A stretch of DNA of 64,000 nucleotides from Acinetobacter lwoffii (GCF_024129735.1 NZ_JAMXXK010000012.1:1-64000); one strand, 5' to 3'. Counted from the stretch's first letter, positions 44,922 to 53,507 are shown. Made by a program: numbers and translations. Notes: generated by a model from the sequence alone, not told the origin.

Positions 44922-45743
44922 TTATTCATTAACAGTATAACGCTTGCGAAACTGATCTGGGGTGCTTCCCATCCAGCGTTTAAACATGCTGATAAATGCC
45001 GAGGCATTGGCATAGCCCAGATCAAAGGCAATGCTCTCGACACTATGCGCTGCATTTAATAAAGACATGGCCTGCATCACTTTCAGGCGTTGCCGCCATT
45101 CATGTAGTGACATTCCCAATTCTTTCTGGCTGTATCGGGCTAGCGTCCGCTCGGTTAAATTGACGCGTTCGGCCAGTTGCTGCAGCGAGCTCTGATCTGC
45201 CGGATGCTGATATAAATAATCTAAAATCTGTTTCAGCAATGCATGTTCTGAATGCGGTAAATAACTGCTGACCAGTTGGGCTTGCTGGAGCTGATCGAGC
45301 AGCACCTGTAGCAGACGCTGATATTCAACTGAATTCTCGAGTGCTGGATGGTCTTGCTGATGCAGTTGTTTCAGGTGGGTGAATAAAGCGGTGACCAGAG
45401 GTGCACTGAGCAGGATGCCGGGTTGGGTGGGCAGTTGGCTGCATAGTGATTCATGCACATACAGGGTGCCATGAGAAACTGCGGTACGGTTCAGACCACG
45501 ATGTTCTAAATTTGGCGGGAGCCAGATGCCGTGAGGTGAAGGTGTCACATAATTTATATGATTAATATTCACTTCCATCACGCCATGAAAAGCATAGACA
45601 AATTCTCCCCAGGCATGGCCATGCAGCGGATAAAAAGATTGCGCGGGATCCTCCCTGAAACTGAGCCAGAGCGGTGCTTTAATCAGATCATGGGTCGGAA
45701 GTTGCTTGAGCGAAGCTGAATCTGCTTGGATTTTTTTATGCAT
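44922..45743 (-). CDS. AraC-family transcriptional regulator
   Basis: The 273-aa protein has an N-terminal cupin-like sensing domain (SFYPLHGHAWGEFVYAFHGV, and HGIWLPPNLEHRG) and two C-terminal helix-turn-helix motifs (LQQLAERVNLTERTLARYSQ and VESIAFDLGYANASAFISMF with RWMGSTPDQFR). This form resembles YdcF/RclR-type activators of exporters. It is divergent from a DMT exporter gene across 104 bp, so local control of the exporters is likely. The ATG at 45743 is one codon inside a GTG-started frame. Confidence 0.88.
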   Translation of the reverse strand: MHKKIQADSASLKQLPTHDLIKAPLWLSFREDPAQSFYPLHGHAWGEFVYAFHGVMEVNINHINYVTPSPHGIWLPPNLEHRGLNRTAVSHGTLYVHESLCSQLPTQPGILLSAPLVTALFTHLKQLHQQDHPALENSVEYQRLLQVLLDQLQQAQLVSSYLPHSEHALLKQILDYLYQHPADQSSLQQLAERVNLTERTLARYSQKELGMSLHEWRQRLKVMQAMSLLNAAHSVESIAFDLGYANASAFISMFKRWMGSTPDQFRKRYTVNE

Positions 45744-45847
45744 CACCGAAATTGCCTGAATAACACCATCATTTGTCTACTTTGAAGTATATCTTTTATT
45801 TCTGACACTTTTATAGTGTACCTTCCAAATGAGCAACAGGACCGTAT

Positions 45848-46786
45848 GTGAGCCAGCGTCAGGCATTAGATGCCAAAGCATCTGCCATCATGTTTGTATT
45901 GTGTATGTTGTGGGGTTTACAACAGGTGGTATTGAAATGGGCCGCCAGTGATATTTCAGCCCTGATGCAAATTGCCTTGCGTTCAGCCTTATCTGCGCTG
46001 ATGGTTTATCCCCTGATTCAGCAGAGCGTGCGCCGTCAACTCTGGAATGCACGCTATTTACCTGCAGGATTACTAGTCGGTGTGTTGTTTGCAACCGAAT
46101 TCTATCTGATTGGTGAGGCACTGCGTTATACCTCAGCCTCGCATACGATTGTTTTACTTTATACCGCGCCGATTTTTGTGGCTTTGGGTTTACACTGGAA
46201 ATTGCCGGCAGAGCGTTTGTCTTCTGTGCAATGGGGCGGAATATTTCTTGCCTTTAGCGGAATTGTAGTCAGCTTTCTGTTACGTCCACAGACAGAATCA
46301 ACTTTACAAACTGATGCCTTGTGGGGAGATTTTCTGGCTTTGCTTGGCGGCGTATTCTGGGCAGCCACCACAGTCAGTGTACGTCTGAGCCGGCTGGCTG
46401 AAGCACCTGCAACCCAGACTTTGTTCTATCAATTATTGATAGGTGGAATGCTGTTATTGCCTCTGGCTGTTCTGACTGGACAAGCAGCCATTCAATGGAC
46501 GGTGTTGTCTATTTCCAGTCTGGTTTTTCATACCATGCTGATTTCCTTTGCCAGTTATCTGATCTGGTTCTGGATGCTGAAGCATTATCTGGCATCGCGT
46601 CTAGGGGTATTTTCCTTTTTGACCCCTGTATTCGGCATGCTGTTCGGCGTACTGATTCTGGATGAACACATCGAAATCAATTTTATTATCGGCACCTGTA
46701 TGGTCATGCTGGGTGTGATTCTAGTGAGTTTGCAGGGATGGCTGAAAAAACCGAATATCAATAAAAGCATTCAAGAGCAAGCATGA
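45848..46786 (+). CDS. DMT-superfamily (EamA) transporter
   Basis: This 312-aa membrane protein has two five-helix EamA repeats. Features include MLWGLQQVVLKWAASDISAL, EALRYTSASHTIVLLYTAPIF in the first repeat, and FLTPVFGMLFGVLILDEHIE in the second. The start is GTG at 45848 after CAGGA. Its end overlaps the yddG-like gene by four bases, so the two exporters are translationally coupled. The divergent AraC gene is the probable regulator. The substrate is not known. Confidence 0.87.
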   Translation: MSQRQALDAKASAIMFVLCMLWGLQQVVLKWAASDISALMQIALRSALSALMVYPLIQQSVRRQLWNARYLPAGLLVGVLFATEFYLIGEALRYTSASHTIVLLYTAPIFVALGLHWKLPAERLSSVQWGGIFLAFSGIVVSFLLRPQTESTLQTDALWGDFLALLGGVFWAATTVSVRLSRLAEAPATQTLFYQLLIGGMLLLPLAVLTGQAAIQWTVLSISSLVFHTMLISFASYLIWFWMLKHYLASRLGVFSFLTPVFGMLFGVLILDEHIEINFIIGTCMVMLGVILVSLQGWLKKPNINKSIQEQA

Positions 46787-47670
46787 AAATCTGGTCTGTA
46801 AATTTAGCGACCTGGATTGGTCTGTCTTCTATTCTGATCTGGGCCAGTCTGGTCGCCGTAGTGAAACTGATTACTGAATCTACAAGTGCAGTGCAGGGGA
46901 TTGCTTTAATTTATAGTTTTAGCAGTCTGGCGATTTTTGCGTTCACCGGCTTTCCAAAAATCACGCAAATGTCCAAGCGTTATCTGCTCGGTTGTGGCGC
47001 TTTATTTGTGGCTTATGAGATTCTATTTCTGGTTGCTGTGGCATGGTCGGATAATCGTGAACAGGTGATGCTGATTGCCATGATCAATTATCTGTGGCCA
47101 CCCTTGATGATTGTTTTTTCGATTTTTGCCCGACAGTTGCAGGCCCGCCTCTGGGTGATTCCAGGCTTTCTGCTCGCTGTGATGGGACTGATGCTGGTGG
47201 TCAATCCAGAAATCACTAATCTGCCGAAGTTTATGCAGGTTTTAGCTGAAAATCCTTGGGCTTATGGCTTTGCCTTTCTCGGCGCTTTGTTATGGCCTTG
47301 CTATTGCGTTCTGACCAGAACCTACGGCCGCGGACAAAATGGTGTACCGATTTTCTTTTTGGTCGCTGTAATCAGCTTATGGCTCTTACATTTAGGATTA
47401 AATGAACCTTTTATCATGCCCTCATTCAAGCTATGGCTGGGAATTGCGGTGGTGGGTAGTCTGATTGGCATCGCCTATAGTAAATGGAATCAGAGTATGC
47501 AGTTCGGCAATATCAAGGTGCTGATTTTAGCCACCTATTTTATGCCGATTCTTTCTTTGGTCATGTCAATGCTGATTCTGGATGTCAGACCCGAACTCAA
47601 TTTCTGGATCGGGACAGGCTTGGTAAGCGTGGGTGCGCTTATTTGTTGGAAATCCACCTATAATATTTAA
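46783..47670 (+). CDS. yddG: YddG-like aromatic amino acid exporter (DMT family)
   Basis: YddG exports aromatic amino acids and related compounds. The 295-aa product aligns by eye with E. coli YddG along its length: ALIYSFSSLAIFAFTGFPKI, YLLGCGALFVAYEI, MINYLWPPLMIVFSI, AFLGALLWPCYCVLTRTYGR and the C-terminal YFMPILS with SVGALICW. Ten membrane helices are expected. It overlaps the preceding DMT gene by four bases. A strong terminator begins at its stop codon. Confidence 0.82.
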   Translation: MKIWSVNLATWIGLSSILIWASLVAVVKLITESTSAVQGIALIYSFSSLAIFAFTGFPKITQMSKRYLLGCGALFVAYEILFLVAVAWSDNREQVMLIAMINYLWPPLMIVFSIFARQLQARLWVIPGFLLAVMGLMLVVNPEITNLPKFMQVLAENPWAYGFAFLGALLWPCYCVLTRTYGRGQNGVPIFFLVAVISLWLLHLGLNEPFIMPSFKLWLGIAVVGSLIGIAYSKWNQSMQFGNIKVLILATYFMPILSLVMSMLILDVRPELNFWIGTGLVSVGALICWKSTYNI

Positions 47671-47697
47671 AAAATCCTCTCAAGCGAGAGGATTTTT
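47670..47697. terminator. Bidirectional terminator between yddG and the BrkB-family gene
   Basis: AAAAATCCTCTC (47670-47681) pairs with GAGAGGATTTTTT (47686-47697) around AAGC, with T runs on both strands between convergent genes. Confidence 0.9.
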
Positions 47698-48951
47698 TTA
47701 TTTATGTCGGAACAGTTCGGACAATGGAAAACTGAGCTTTTCTTCCAGATATTGATCGGTTTCCTGTAATCTAGGTGAGAAATTTTGCATCCAGATATCA
47801 TCAGTCTGGGCATTAGTGAGATGGTTTTTGCGTGGCAGTGGATAGGGTAATTGCAGATAAAAATTCCAGAAGCTGACCTGATCCAGATCACGAACCAGCA
47901 CATATTCATTCTCATCGGTGCGTTTAATCAGATTCTGCTTTTCAAACATGGCGACATAGCTCGGCCAGCGGCCAATTTCATCTCTGCCCAAGACTTCAAG
48001 CGCTTGTGCTTCACTGATACTTTCACCGGTCTTCTGTTTTTTATAAAAGAGCTCTAACAAATCCAGCAGCATGACGATGGGATGGCGTTTATTGTCCTGC
48101 CCAGATTCAAAAGCCGTCAAGGCATAACTGATTTCAACCCCCAATAACACAATAATCCACGACAGATAAATCCAGAGCAGGAAAATCGGCACGGCGGCGA
48201 AGGCACCATAGACAATTTCATAACTGGTGAAGTTCGACATGATATAGCCGAACAGGTTTTTCAGTAGCTCAAACACCACGGCACTAAACAGACCGGCAAT
48301 AAAGGCAGATTTAAGCGGTACACTGCGATTCGGGATAGTCCAGTTCAAAATGAAAAATCCGAGTACAGTCAAAGAAAAGGAAATCGCCCATAGGACAAAA
48401 GCGCCATCAAGCTCATAACCGGCAAAGTTATTGCTGAGAATGCTCATGGATGCCACGGTCGAAGAAATCACAAATGCACTGCCGAGTAAAATCGGCCCGA
48501 GCGAAATGATGGTCCAGTAACGCATAAAGCCCATAATTCCGCCCCGCGTTTCAGTCACGCGCCAAATGCGGTTAAACACCGTTTCGATACTGCTGAGCAT
48601 CAATACTGTCGTCACAAACAAGAACAGAATACCAATGATGGTGAGATTGCTGGATTTATCGGTAAAGGCATTCAGGGCCTTATCAAAGGCAATTGTAGTT
48701 TTGGGTAAAAAATTACTATAGATCAGTTGTTGCAATTGCTGCCGCGCAGGTTCCAGCGCTTTAATGGAAGAGATAATTACCAGAAAAACCGTCAGCATCG
48801 GCACCACCGCAAACAGGGTAGTGTAGGTCAGGGAACCTGCCTGTTCGCGACAGCGGTCTGCTTCAAAGCGTCGAAGTACAAATAAAACAAATTGAAACCA
48901 GTGTTTTTCATAGAAAGGTAATTTCTTTAAATACTTAACAATCATCTGCAT
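47698..48951 (-). CDS. YihY/BrkB (UPF0761) family inner-membrane protein
   Basis: The 417-aa protein has the UPF0761 pattern: FEADRCREQAGSLTYTTLFA and VPMLTVFLVI near the N-terminus, then six membrane helices to about residue 275, with WAISFSLTVLGFFILNWTIPN and GAFAAVPIFLLWIYLSWIIV. A cytoplasmic C-terminal domain of about 130 residues follows, with a winged-helix-like stretch (EAQALEVLGRDEIGRWPSYV). The family was once misnamed RNase BN. Its role is unclear. Confidence 0.86.
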   Translation of the reverse strand: MQMIVKYLKKLPFYEKHWFQFVLFVLRRFEADRCREQAGSLTYTTLFAVVPMLTVFLVIISSIKALEPARQQLQQLIYSNFLPKTTIAFDKALNAFTDKSSNLTIIGILFLFVTTVLMLSSIETVFNRIWRVTETRGGIMGFMRYWTIISLGPILLGSAFVISSTVASMSILSNNFAGYELDGAFVLWAISFSLTVLGFFILNWTIPNRSVPLKSAFIAGLFSAVVFELLKNLFGYIMSNFTSYEIVYGAFAAVPIFLLWIYLSWIIVLLGVEISYALTAFESGQDNKRHPIVMLLDLLELFYKKQKTGESISEAQALEVLGRDEIGRWPSYVAMFEKQNLIKRTDENEYVLVRDLDQVSFWNFYLQLPYPLPRKNHLTNAQTDDIWMQNFSPRLQETDQYLEEKLSFPLSELFRHK

Positions 48952-49055
48952 CCAATCTCAATTTTTTTAATCATCATGAATTTTCACCATCAGCTTAACC
49001 AAAAAACTTGCAAAGTATCGTATAGTTTTATTTTTTTAAGTAATGAATAAGAACC

Positions 49056-49655
49056 ATGATGCAACCTTATGTCCTTGTTTTATATTACAGCAAATATGGC
49101 TCAACCAAAGAAATGGCGCATCTGATTGCCAATGGAATTGAAGCGGCAGGCGTGGCAGTAAAAATCAGGACAGTTCCAAATATATCCAGCATGGTAAAAG
49201 TCGCTGAACCGAGTATTCCGGCGGAAGGGGATATTTACTGTACTCTGGACGATCTGGCGCAATGTGCCGGCCTGGCGCTTGGTTCACCGACCCGTTTTGG
49301 CAATATGGCCTCTGAAATGAAATATTTTTGGGATCAGACCACGAGTCTGTGGCTGAATGGAGCGCTACACGGTAAACCGGCTTGCGTGTTTACGGCATCA
49401 GGTTCCATGCATGGCGGACAGGAAAGTACTTTGCTGACCATGCTGCCGCCGTTGTTCCATCATGGCATGATGATCATGGGGCTTAGTAACGCAACACCGG
49501 CACTCTCGAATACCAAAACTGGTGGTACGCCTTATGGCGCTAGTCATGTCAGCGGCCCACGGCATGATCAGGGCCTGAGTCAGGATGAAAAAATTCTGTG
49601 TGAAGTACAAGGCAAGCGTTTAGGTGAAGTGGTACTGAAACTCAATCGAGTCTGA
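49056..49655 (+). CDS. wrbA: NAD(P)H:quinone oxidoreductase WrbA
   Basis: WrbA is a tetrameric FMN protein that reduces quinones by two electrons. The 199-aa sequence has the flavodoxin phosphate loop YYSKYGSTKEMAHLIANGIE, GSPTRFGNMASEMKYFWDQT, and the WrbA-specific TASGSMHGGQESTLLTMLPP with TGGTPYGASHVSGPRHDQ. Two start codons (49056, 49059) are adjacent. It stands alone, downstream of no obvious promoter, with the next gene convergent. Confidence 0.92.
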   Translation: MMQPYVLVLYYSKYGSTKEMAHLIANGIEAAGVAVKIRTVPNISSMVKVAEPSIPAEGDIYCTLDDLAQCAGLALGSPTRFGNMASEMKYFWDQTTSLWLNGALHGKPACVFTASGSMHGGQESTLLTMLPPLFHHGMMIMGLSNATPALSNTKTGGTPYGASHVSGPRHDQGLSQDEKILCEVQGKRLGEVVLKLNRV

Positions 49656-49702
49656 CAAGCACTCACAGGAAATGAAGAATGAACTTCATTTCCTGAATTT
49701 TA

Positions 49703-50110
49703 TTAGGCTTCTTTTTGATCTTTTTGATCTTTTTGATCTTTTTGATCTTTTTGATCTTTTTGACTAAATCTGTATTTGCATTTCAGACATTGATAATCCT
49801 GAAACAGATTACGGTCGACAGAAACCCCGGCTTTTTTCCCCAGAAAATTACCGACCACACCGCCGGTAATCCCGACACTGATTGCACCGACAAAAGTGCC
49901 TACGGTTCCGCCGACAATCACACCTAAAGGTCCGGCTACTGTACCAATTGCAGCGCCAATCGATGCACCTGAAGCAGCGCCACCCACAGTCCCTGCAGTT
50001 GCACCCGCTGAACTCATGAGAATGCCGCCAATTTTCTTTAAATTCTGTTCATGATCGCGCTGTTCGATATCAGCTGAGCCACATTTAGGACATTGCATAG
50101 ATTGTTCCAT
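49703..50110 (-). CDS. Zinc-ribbon plus glycine-zipper protein with a DQK repeat tail
   Basis: The 135-aa product starts with CPKCGSADIEQRD and has a second CXXC pair (YQCLKCKYRF) late in the chain, which could together form a zinc ribbon. Between them lies a Gly/Ala-rich stretch of about 65 residues (GGILMSSAGATAGTVGGAAS and on) typical of glycine-zipper membrane helices. The C-terminus is SQK followed by five DQK units and EA, encoded by a 9-bp tandem repeat. The start is uncertain, either ATG at 50110 or 50095-50098. No family name is offered. Confidence 0.7.
   Translation of the reverse strand: MEQSMQCPKCGSADIEQRDHEQNLKKIGGILMSSAGATAGTVGGAASGASIGAAIGTVAGPLGVIVGGTVGTFVGAISVGITGGVVGNFLGKKAGVSVDRNLFQDYQCLKCKYRFSQKDQKDQKDQKDQKDQKEA
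49712..49764. repeat. 9-bp tandem repeat (five perfect units plus a partial)
   Basis: The plus-strand unit TTTTTGATC occurs five times in perfect register (49712-49756), then TTTTTGAC. Being a multiple of three, copy changes would alter the number of DQK units without a frameshift. It lies at the very end of the coding region. Confidence 0.95.
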
Positions 50111-50901
50111 CAAGGATTGAGATGTGCTTGTTTTAGGTTTGTCGGGAATAGGATGTGTGCCCTGATCAGCACTTATTCATAACATACAACAACACACTAG
50201 ATAAGTTTTGAATTCGCAAATCAGAAACATTGCATACTCACTTGATTCTAGTTGAGTTCACGCTAAAACATTGTATTTCAGCTGTAAATATATGCCTTCT
50301 TGGTTGATTAACGCAATTCTTAACCTGTCATTGAGGAAATGGCAAATCTCAAGATCATCAGAAATGTTCTTCTCTCATCAGTCTAAATATTGCGATCTTA
50401 GGTAGGCCATTTCTGGATTCGAAATGAAAAAGGAAGGGAAGTCGAAAAATATGTAAACGAGTTCTTATCAGGTCTATTCAAGTTTTCAGCCAAAATACAT
50501 CTGAATATTGGCGTTTCTTTATAAGTCACCTTCATTGTAATTGATTAATTATATTTTAAATAAATCGTGACATTTATCCTTATTAAATAGAAGTTCTAAT
50601 AAAATAAAAATTTACGACTTTTAAAATATAAAAAATATATTATCTTAATCAAGTTTTTTGGATGAATTTTATATTCAAAAAAATTTATATAATGATTTCT
50701 TACAAATCACAAATAATAAACAAATATATATTAATTTAATAAAAACAATAATTTATATTTTTAAATAAAACAAAAAAAATAAGTGAATAGGGATAAGTTT
50801 TACATTTTATAATTTTATGTGATTTAATATTTTTCAGATAAATTTAATCTTACTTAAATGAAAAATTAAATAAATATCTTAAGTCAGAGGATATTAAGAT
50901 T
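50111..50901. other. 790-bp AT-rich intergenic region upstream of the CsgG-like cluster
   Basis: No credible gene was found. The left part is of ordinary composition. From about 50,530 to 50,880 the sequence is almost entirely A and T, far more so than anywhere else in the window. Such DNA often binds H-NS-type silencers and holds promoters of surface structures. TATAAT-like boxes are present (for example 50688-50693) but none has a convincing -35. Confidence 0.6.
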
Positions 50902-51279
50902 ATGAGAATATTAGTTATCAATCTGGGTTTATTAGGTTTATTTTTTCTGAGTAACGCTTATGCCACCTCTGATGAGTGGACTCAGCGTTGGAAATCATCC
51001 AGTGCCCGTTCCAATGAGAATCTAGTTCAAGCCAATCTGATCGAACTCAAGGAGTCAGACTATTATTCCGGATTAGGTAAAACCACCGTTCATAGCACCT
51101 CAACCACTTCCATCGGGACGGTAAATACCCCGACCAACAATATCAATGTAGAGGGTGCAGACAACAATATTGATATTACGAGTGAATTGCTGAATGAAGC
51201 ACCAGTCAATTCAAATACCAACCAAAATCCTCAGCGCTGTCTTAATTTAAGTAACAGACCAGGAGAATCACAATGTTGA
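50902..51279 (+). CDS. Small exported protein, putative fibre component of a CsgG-like cluster
   Basis: The 125-aa product has a signal peptide (MRILVINLGLLGLFFLSNAYA) cleaved near residue 21. The mature protein has a charged N-terminal part, then an N/T-rich segment with TSTTSIGTVNTPTNNINVEG at about 66-85 and a C-terminal stretch with two Cys. The TT-x-IG-x-VN motif is shared with the exported repeat protein two genes downstream. By position it could be a nucleator or minor subunit, analogous to HfaA or CsgB. It overlaps the CsgG-like gene by 7 bases (coupled translation). AGAGGA precedes the ATG. No named family is recognised. Confidence 0.7.
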   Translation: MRILVINLGLLGLFFLSNAYATSDEWTQRWKSSSARSNENLVQANLIELKESDYYSGLGKTTVHSTSTTSIGTVNTPTNNINVEGADNNIDITSELLNEAPVNSNTNQNPQRCLNLSNRPGESQC

Positions 51280-52478
51280 ATTTCTCCTCGACCAGAAGAT
51301 ATTTATCTTTCGTAAGTGTCACCGTCCTTTTTAGTTCTTTTTTAACAGGCTGCACAGGTTTAGCACCCTCAAACAAGAAGCCAGTTAGCCTGGTGCAAGG
51401 TCCCCCAATTACCGATATTTTTACCCCTTTTGATATGGCTTTATCCTGCCTAAAAGGACAATTACGTAGTGACGTGAGTTTCTCCGTAGGGGCAATTCTG
51501 GATCAAACTGGTAAGGATGTAGTTACCAATGGTGGTAGCGGAAAAATGGTGACCCAAGGTGCGGGAGATATGGTGCAATCTGCCTTGTTTCAGGCGGGGG
51601 TGAGCTTAATGAACCGGCGTGATCCCCGGATTATCGAAAGCGAAGCCAAGTGGGGCATTCGTGATCCAAGACAAATCCAGGCTTCTGATTATTATGTGAC
51701 AGGCAGTATTAACAGTCTTGATTTTATTCCGGGTGGTGGTTTTGATATGCAAATCGCCGGTGTCGGCCCGAATTATAGTCAAACCCGGATTATGGTCGGT
51801 CTGGATTTATCTCTGACAGATACCCGCAGCAGTAAAGTCGTGGGCAATGTTTCATTGCAGAAGCAAATTGCTGCACAGGATTATGGCTTAAGTGCAGGCA
51901 GATTCGCTGGTCGTACACTCTTAAACATTCAGATTGGAAAAGGAGAACGCGAGGCAACTAATTTTGCCTTGCGACAAATGTTGAATCTGGCCACTTTTGA
52001 ATTGCTGAGTCAGGTTGTCCCACCCGCCGTATTTGAAAGCTGTCGTGCGCAGATACCGCCAGAGTTCGGTCAATTAAACTTAACCCGAAGTTCTGTTGCG
52101 CTGCATAAATACAAGAAAAACCACCAACAAAATAGTACTGCTTCAAGCAGTGCTGTTCAGGAGTCAGTCTCAAGCCAGGGAGACTCATTCAATGAAAAAA
52201 ATAAGTCAACCAACTCTCCGAGCAAAGATACAAAACCACCTAAACAGAAAGAGTCTGAGGTGATTCAAAACCCTGAAGCAGAGCCTGAAATGAGTAAACA
52301 GGACTTGATTAAATATATCAGCAAGAAGCAGCGTCAACCTTCTTCAAATGAAAAGAATGAAGAAAAAGATACTCAAGAAAAGGCTGATAAAGAACAAGAA
52401 GATGAAAAAACTACAACGCTATGGGAGGTCAATCCTGATGTGGTCGAAAATTACTGGTCTAGCATGCAACGTGATTAA
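51273..52478 (+). CDS. CsgG/HfaB-family outer-membrane secretion lipoprotein with charged tail
   Basis: CsgG and HfaB are lipoproteins that form a nonameric outer-membrane channel for curli or holdfast-anchor subunits. The 401-aa protein has a lipobox LTGC (Cys 27). The family core follows: PPITDIFTPFDMALSCL, ILDQTGK, VTQGAGDMVQSALFQAGV, ASDYYVTGSINSLDF, VGLDLSLTDTRSSKVVGNVS and the late GKGEREATNFALRQMLNLA. After about residue 280 comes a low-complexity Lys/Glu/Ser/Gln-rich tail of about 100 residues, which usual CsgG lacks, then a short Trp-containing end. It is coupled to the gene before it and is followed by the exported repeat protein. Confidence 0.82.
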   Translation: MLNFSSTRRYLSFVSVTVLFSSFLTGCTGLAPSNKKPVSLVQGPPITDIFTPFDMALSCLKGQLRSDVSFSVGAILDQTGKDVVTNGGSGKMVTQGAGDMVQSALFQAGVSLMNRRDPRIIESEAKWGIRDPRQIQASDYYVTGSINSLDFIPGGGFDMQIAGVGPNYSQTRIMVGLDLSLTDTRSSKVVGNVSLQKQIAAQDYGLSAGRFAGRTLLNIQIGKGEREATNFALRQMLNLATFELLSQVVPPAVFESCRAQIPPEFGQLNLTRSSVALHKYKKNHQQNSTASSSAVQESVSSQGDSFNEKNKSTNSPSKDTKPPKQKESEVIQNPEAEPEMSKQDLIKYISKKQRQPSSNEKNEEKDTQEKADKEQEDEKTTTLWEVNPDVVENYWSSMQRD

Positions 52479-52489
52479 AAATATTTAAA

Positions 52490-52507
52490 AATGGGCTCGC
52501 TCCCATT
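52490..52507 (+). other. Short hairpin between the CsgG-like gene and the repeat-protein gene
   Basis: AATGGG (52490-52495) pairs with CCCATT (52502-52507) around CTCGCT. It lies 12 bases after the CsgG-like stop, with no T run. It could be an mRNA processing or stability element that sets subunit level apart from channel level. Confidence 0.4.
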
Positions 52508-52562
52508 ATAAGAAGGAGTACTTAGCGAGAGGTACTTCAAAACAAAAGTAGGAAGAACAACG

Positions 52563-53237
52563 ATGAAAAACACAATCAAAACAATCGCTTTATCCGTCGC
52601 CTTTCTGTCTGGTACAGGTATGGCATACGCCCAAGGAGATGAAACACCTACTGACGTCACCGTAGATACAGGCTTGCAAGCTACCCTGGATTCTATTTCT
52701 CAGCAGGTTGAAAATGGTTCTGCTTTGAATCTTGCAGTGAATACAGGTGATGTTGATGCAAGCGTCGATTTAGAAGCAATTGCAGAAGCTACAAGAGAAG
52801 CACCAGAAGCCATTAGTTCAATTGAAGGTACAATTGAAACTACTGCGATTGGTGCTGCGAATACCGGTAGTATCAGTATTGAGCAGGGTAGCTACAATAA
52901 GGTGGTATCAGACATATCAGATGCAACGGATAACTACGACTACAGTGCAGTAACGAGTGCAACTAATAATTCTGAAACTCTAGAGGAGCTATCAGAGATT
53001 GGGGATAGTTCAGATATCTCGGAAGTTGCGAGTTCAACACTGAGTACCAACTATAGTGAGGAAATCAATGAAACTTTAAGCAATTATAGTGTAGCGAATA
53101 TTGCTTATAATGCAGGTGCTATTGATGCATCAGTCAGTGCTATTGCAGAAGGAACTCAAACTGCTATTAACAACAGCATCACAACTACCGCTATCGGTGC
53201 TGTGAATAGCGGTAGTATCACTGTGACTGTTAAATAA
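52563..53237 (+). CDS. Exported repeat protein, putative major fibre subunit
   Basis: The 224-aa product has a signal peptide (MKNTIKTIALSVAFLSGTGM then AYAQ) cleaved near residue 24. The mature protein is acidic, poor in aromatics and Cys-free, with two similar regions at about 55-108 and 178-224. Each has N[TA]G-x-[VI]DASV, then AIAE, then TTAIGA[VA]N[TS]GSI. The regions are separated by a Ser/Asn/Asp-rich linker. Repeats of this N/G/S-rich kind and the upstream CsgG-like gene point to a secreted beta-rich or amyloid subunit, as CsgA or HfaD. That function is inferred. AGGAAGAACAACG precedes the ATG and a strong terminator follows. Confidence 0.72.
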   Translation: MKNTIKTIALSVAFLSGTGMAYAQGDETPTDVTVDTGLQATLDSISQQVENGSALNLAVNTGDVDASVDLEAIAEATREAPEAISSIEGTIETTAIGAANTGSISIEQGSYNKVVSDISDATDNYDYSAVTSATNNSETLEELSEIGDSSDISEVASSTLSTNYSEEINETLSNYSVANIAYNAGAIDASVSAIAEGTQTAINNSITTTAIGAVNSGSITVTVK

Positions 53238-53260
53238 ACTCTTTTTTTGAGGTGAACACA

Positions 53261-53295
53261 GGTCTAACTATTGGCAGATAGTTAGGCCTCTTTAT
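53261..53295 (+). terminator. Terminator of the CsgG-like cluster
   Basis: GGTCTAACTAT (53261-53271) pairs with ATAGTTAGGCC (53278-53288) with one G-T pair and a TGGCAG loop, then a T-rich tail. Confidence 0.8.
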
Positions 53296-53507
53296 TTTAT
53301 AATAACATCCACATAAATTGTTGTTTATTCATCGGATAAAAAAGTACTTATTTAATGACATTCTCTATTTCAGAAATTGAATAGTCTGGAGCTTAAGATT
53401 AAGTCATTTATCTAGGATCAAATCTGGAAGAATAAATAAGAACTTAGGCTGAGCTATAGCTGAGTTCCGGATATTTTAAATTTATATCATCAGAAAAACG
53501 CAATAAA

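Noticed and set aside
49712-49764. Possible CRISPR-like array
   Set aside because: The units are 9 bp with no spacers. It is a coding tandem repeat.
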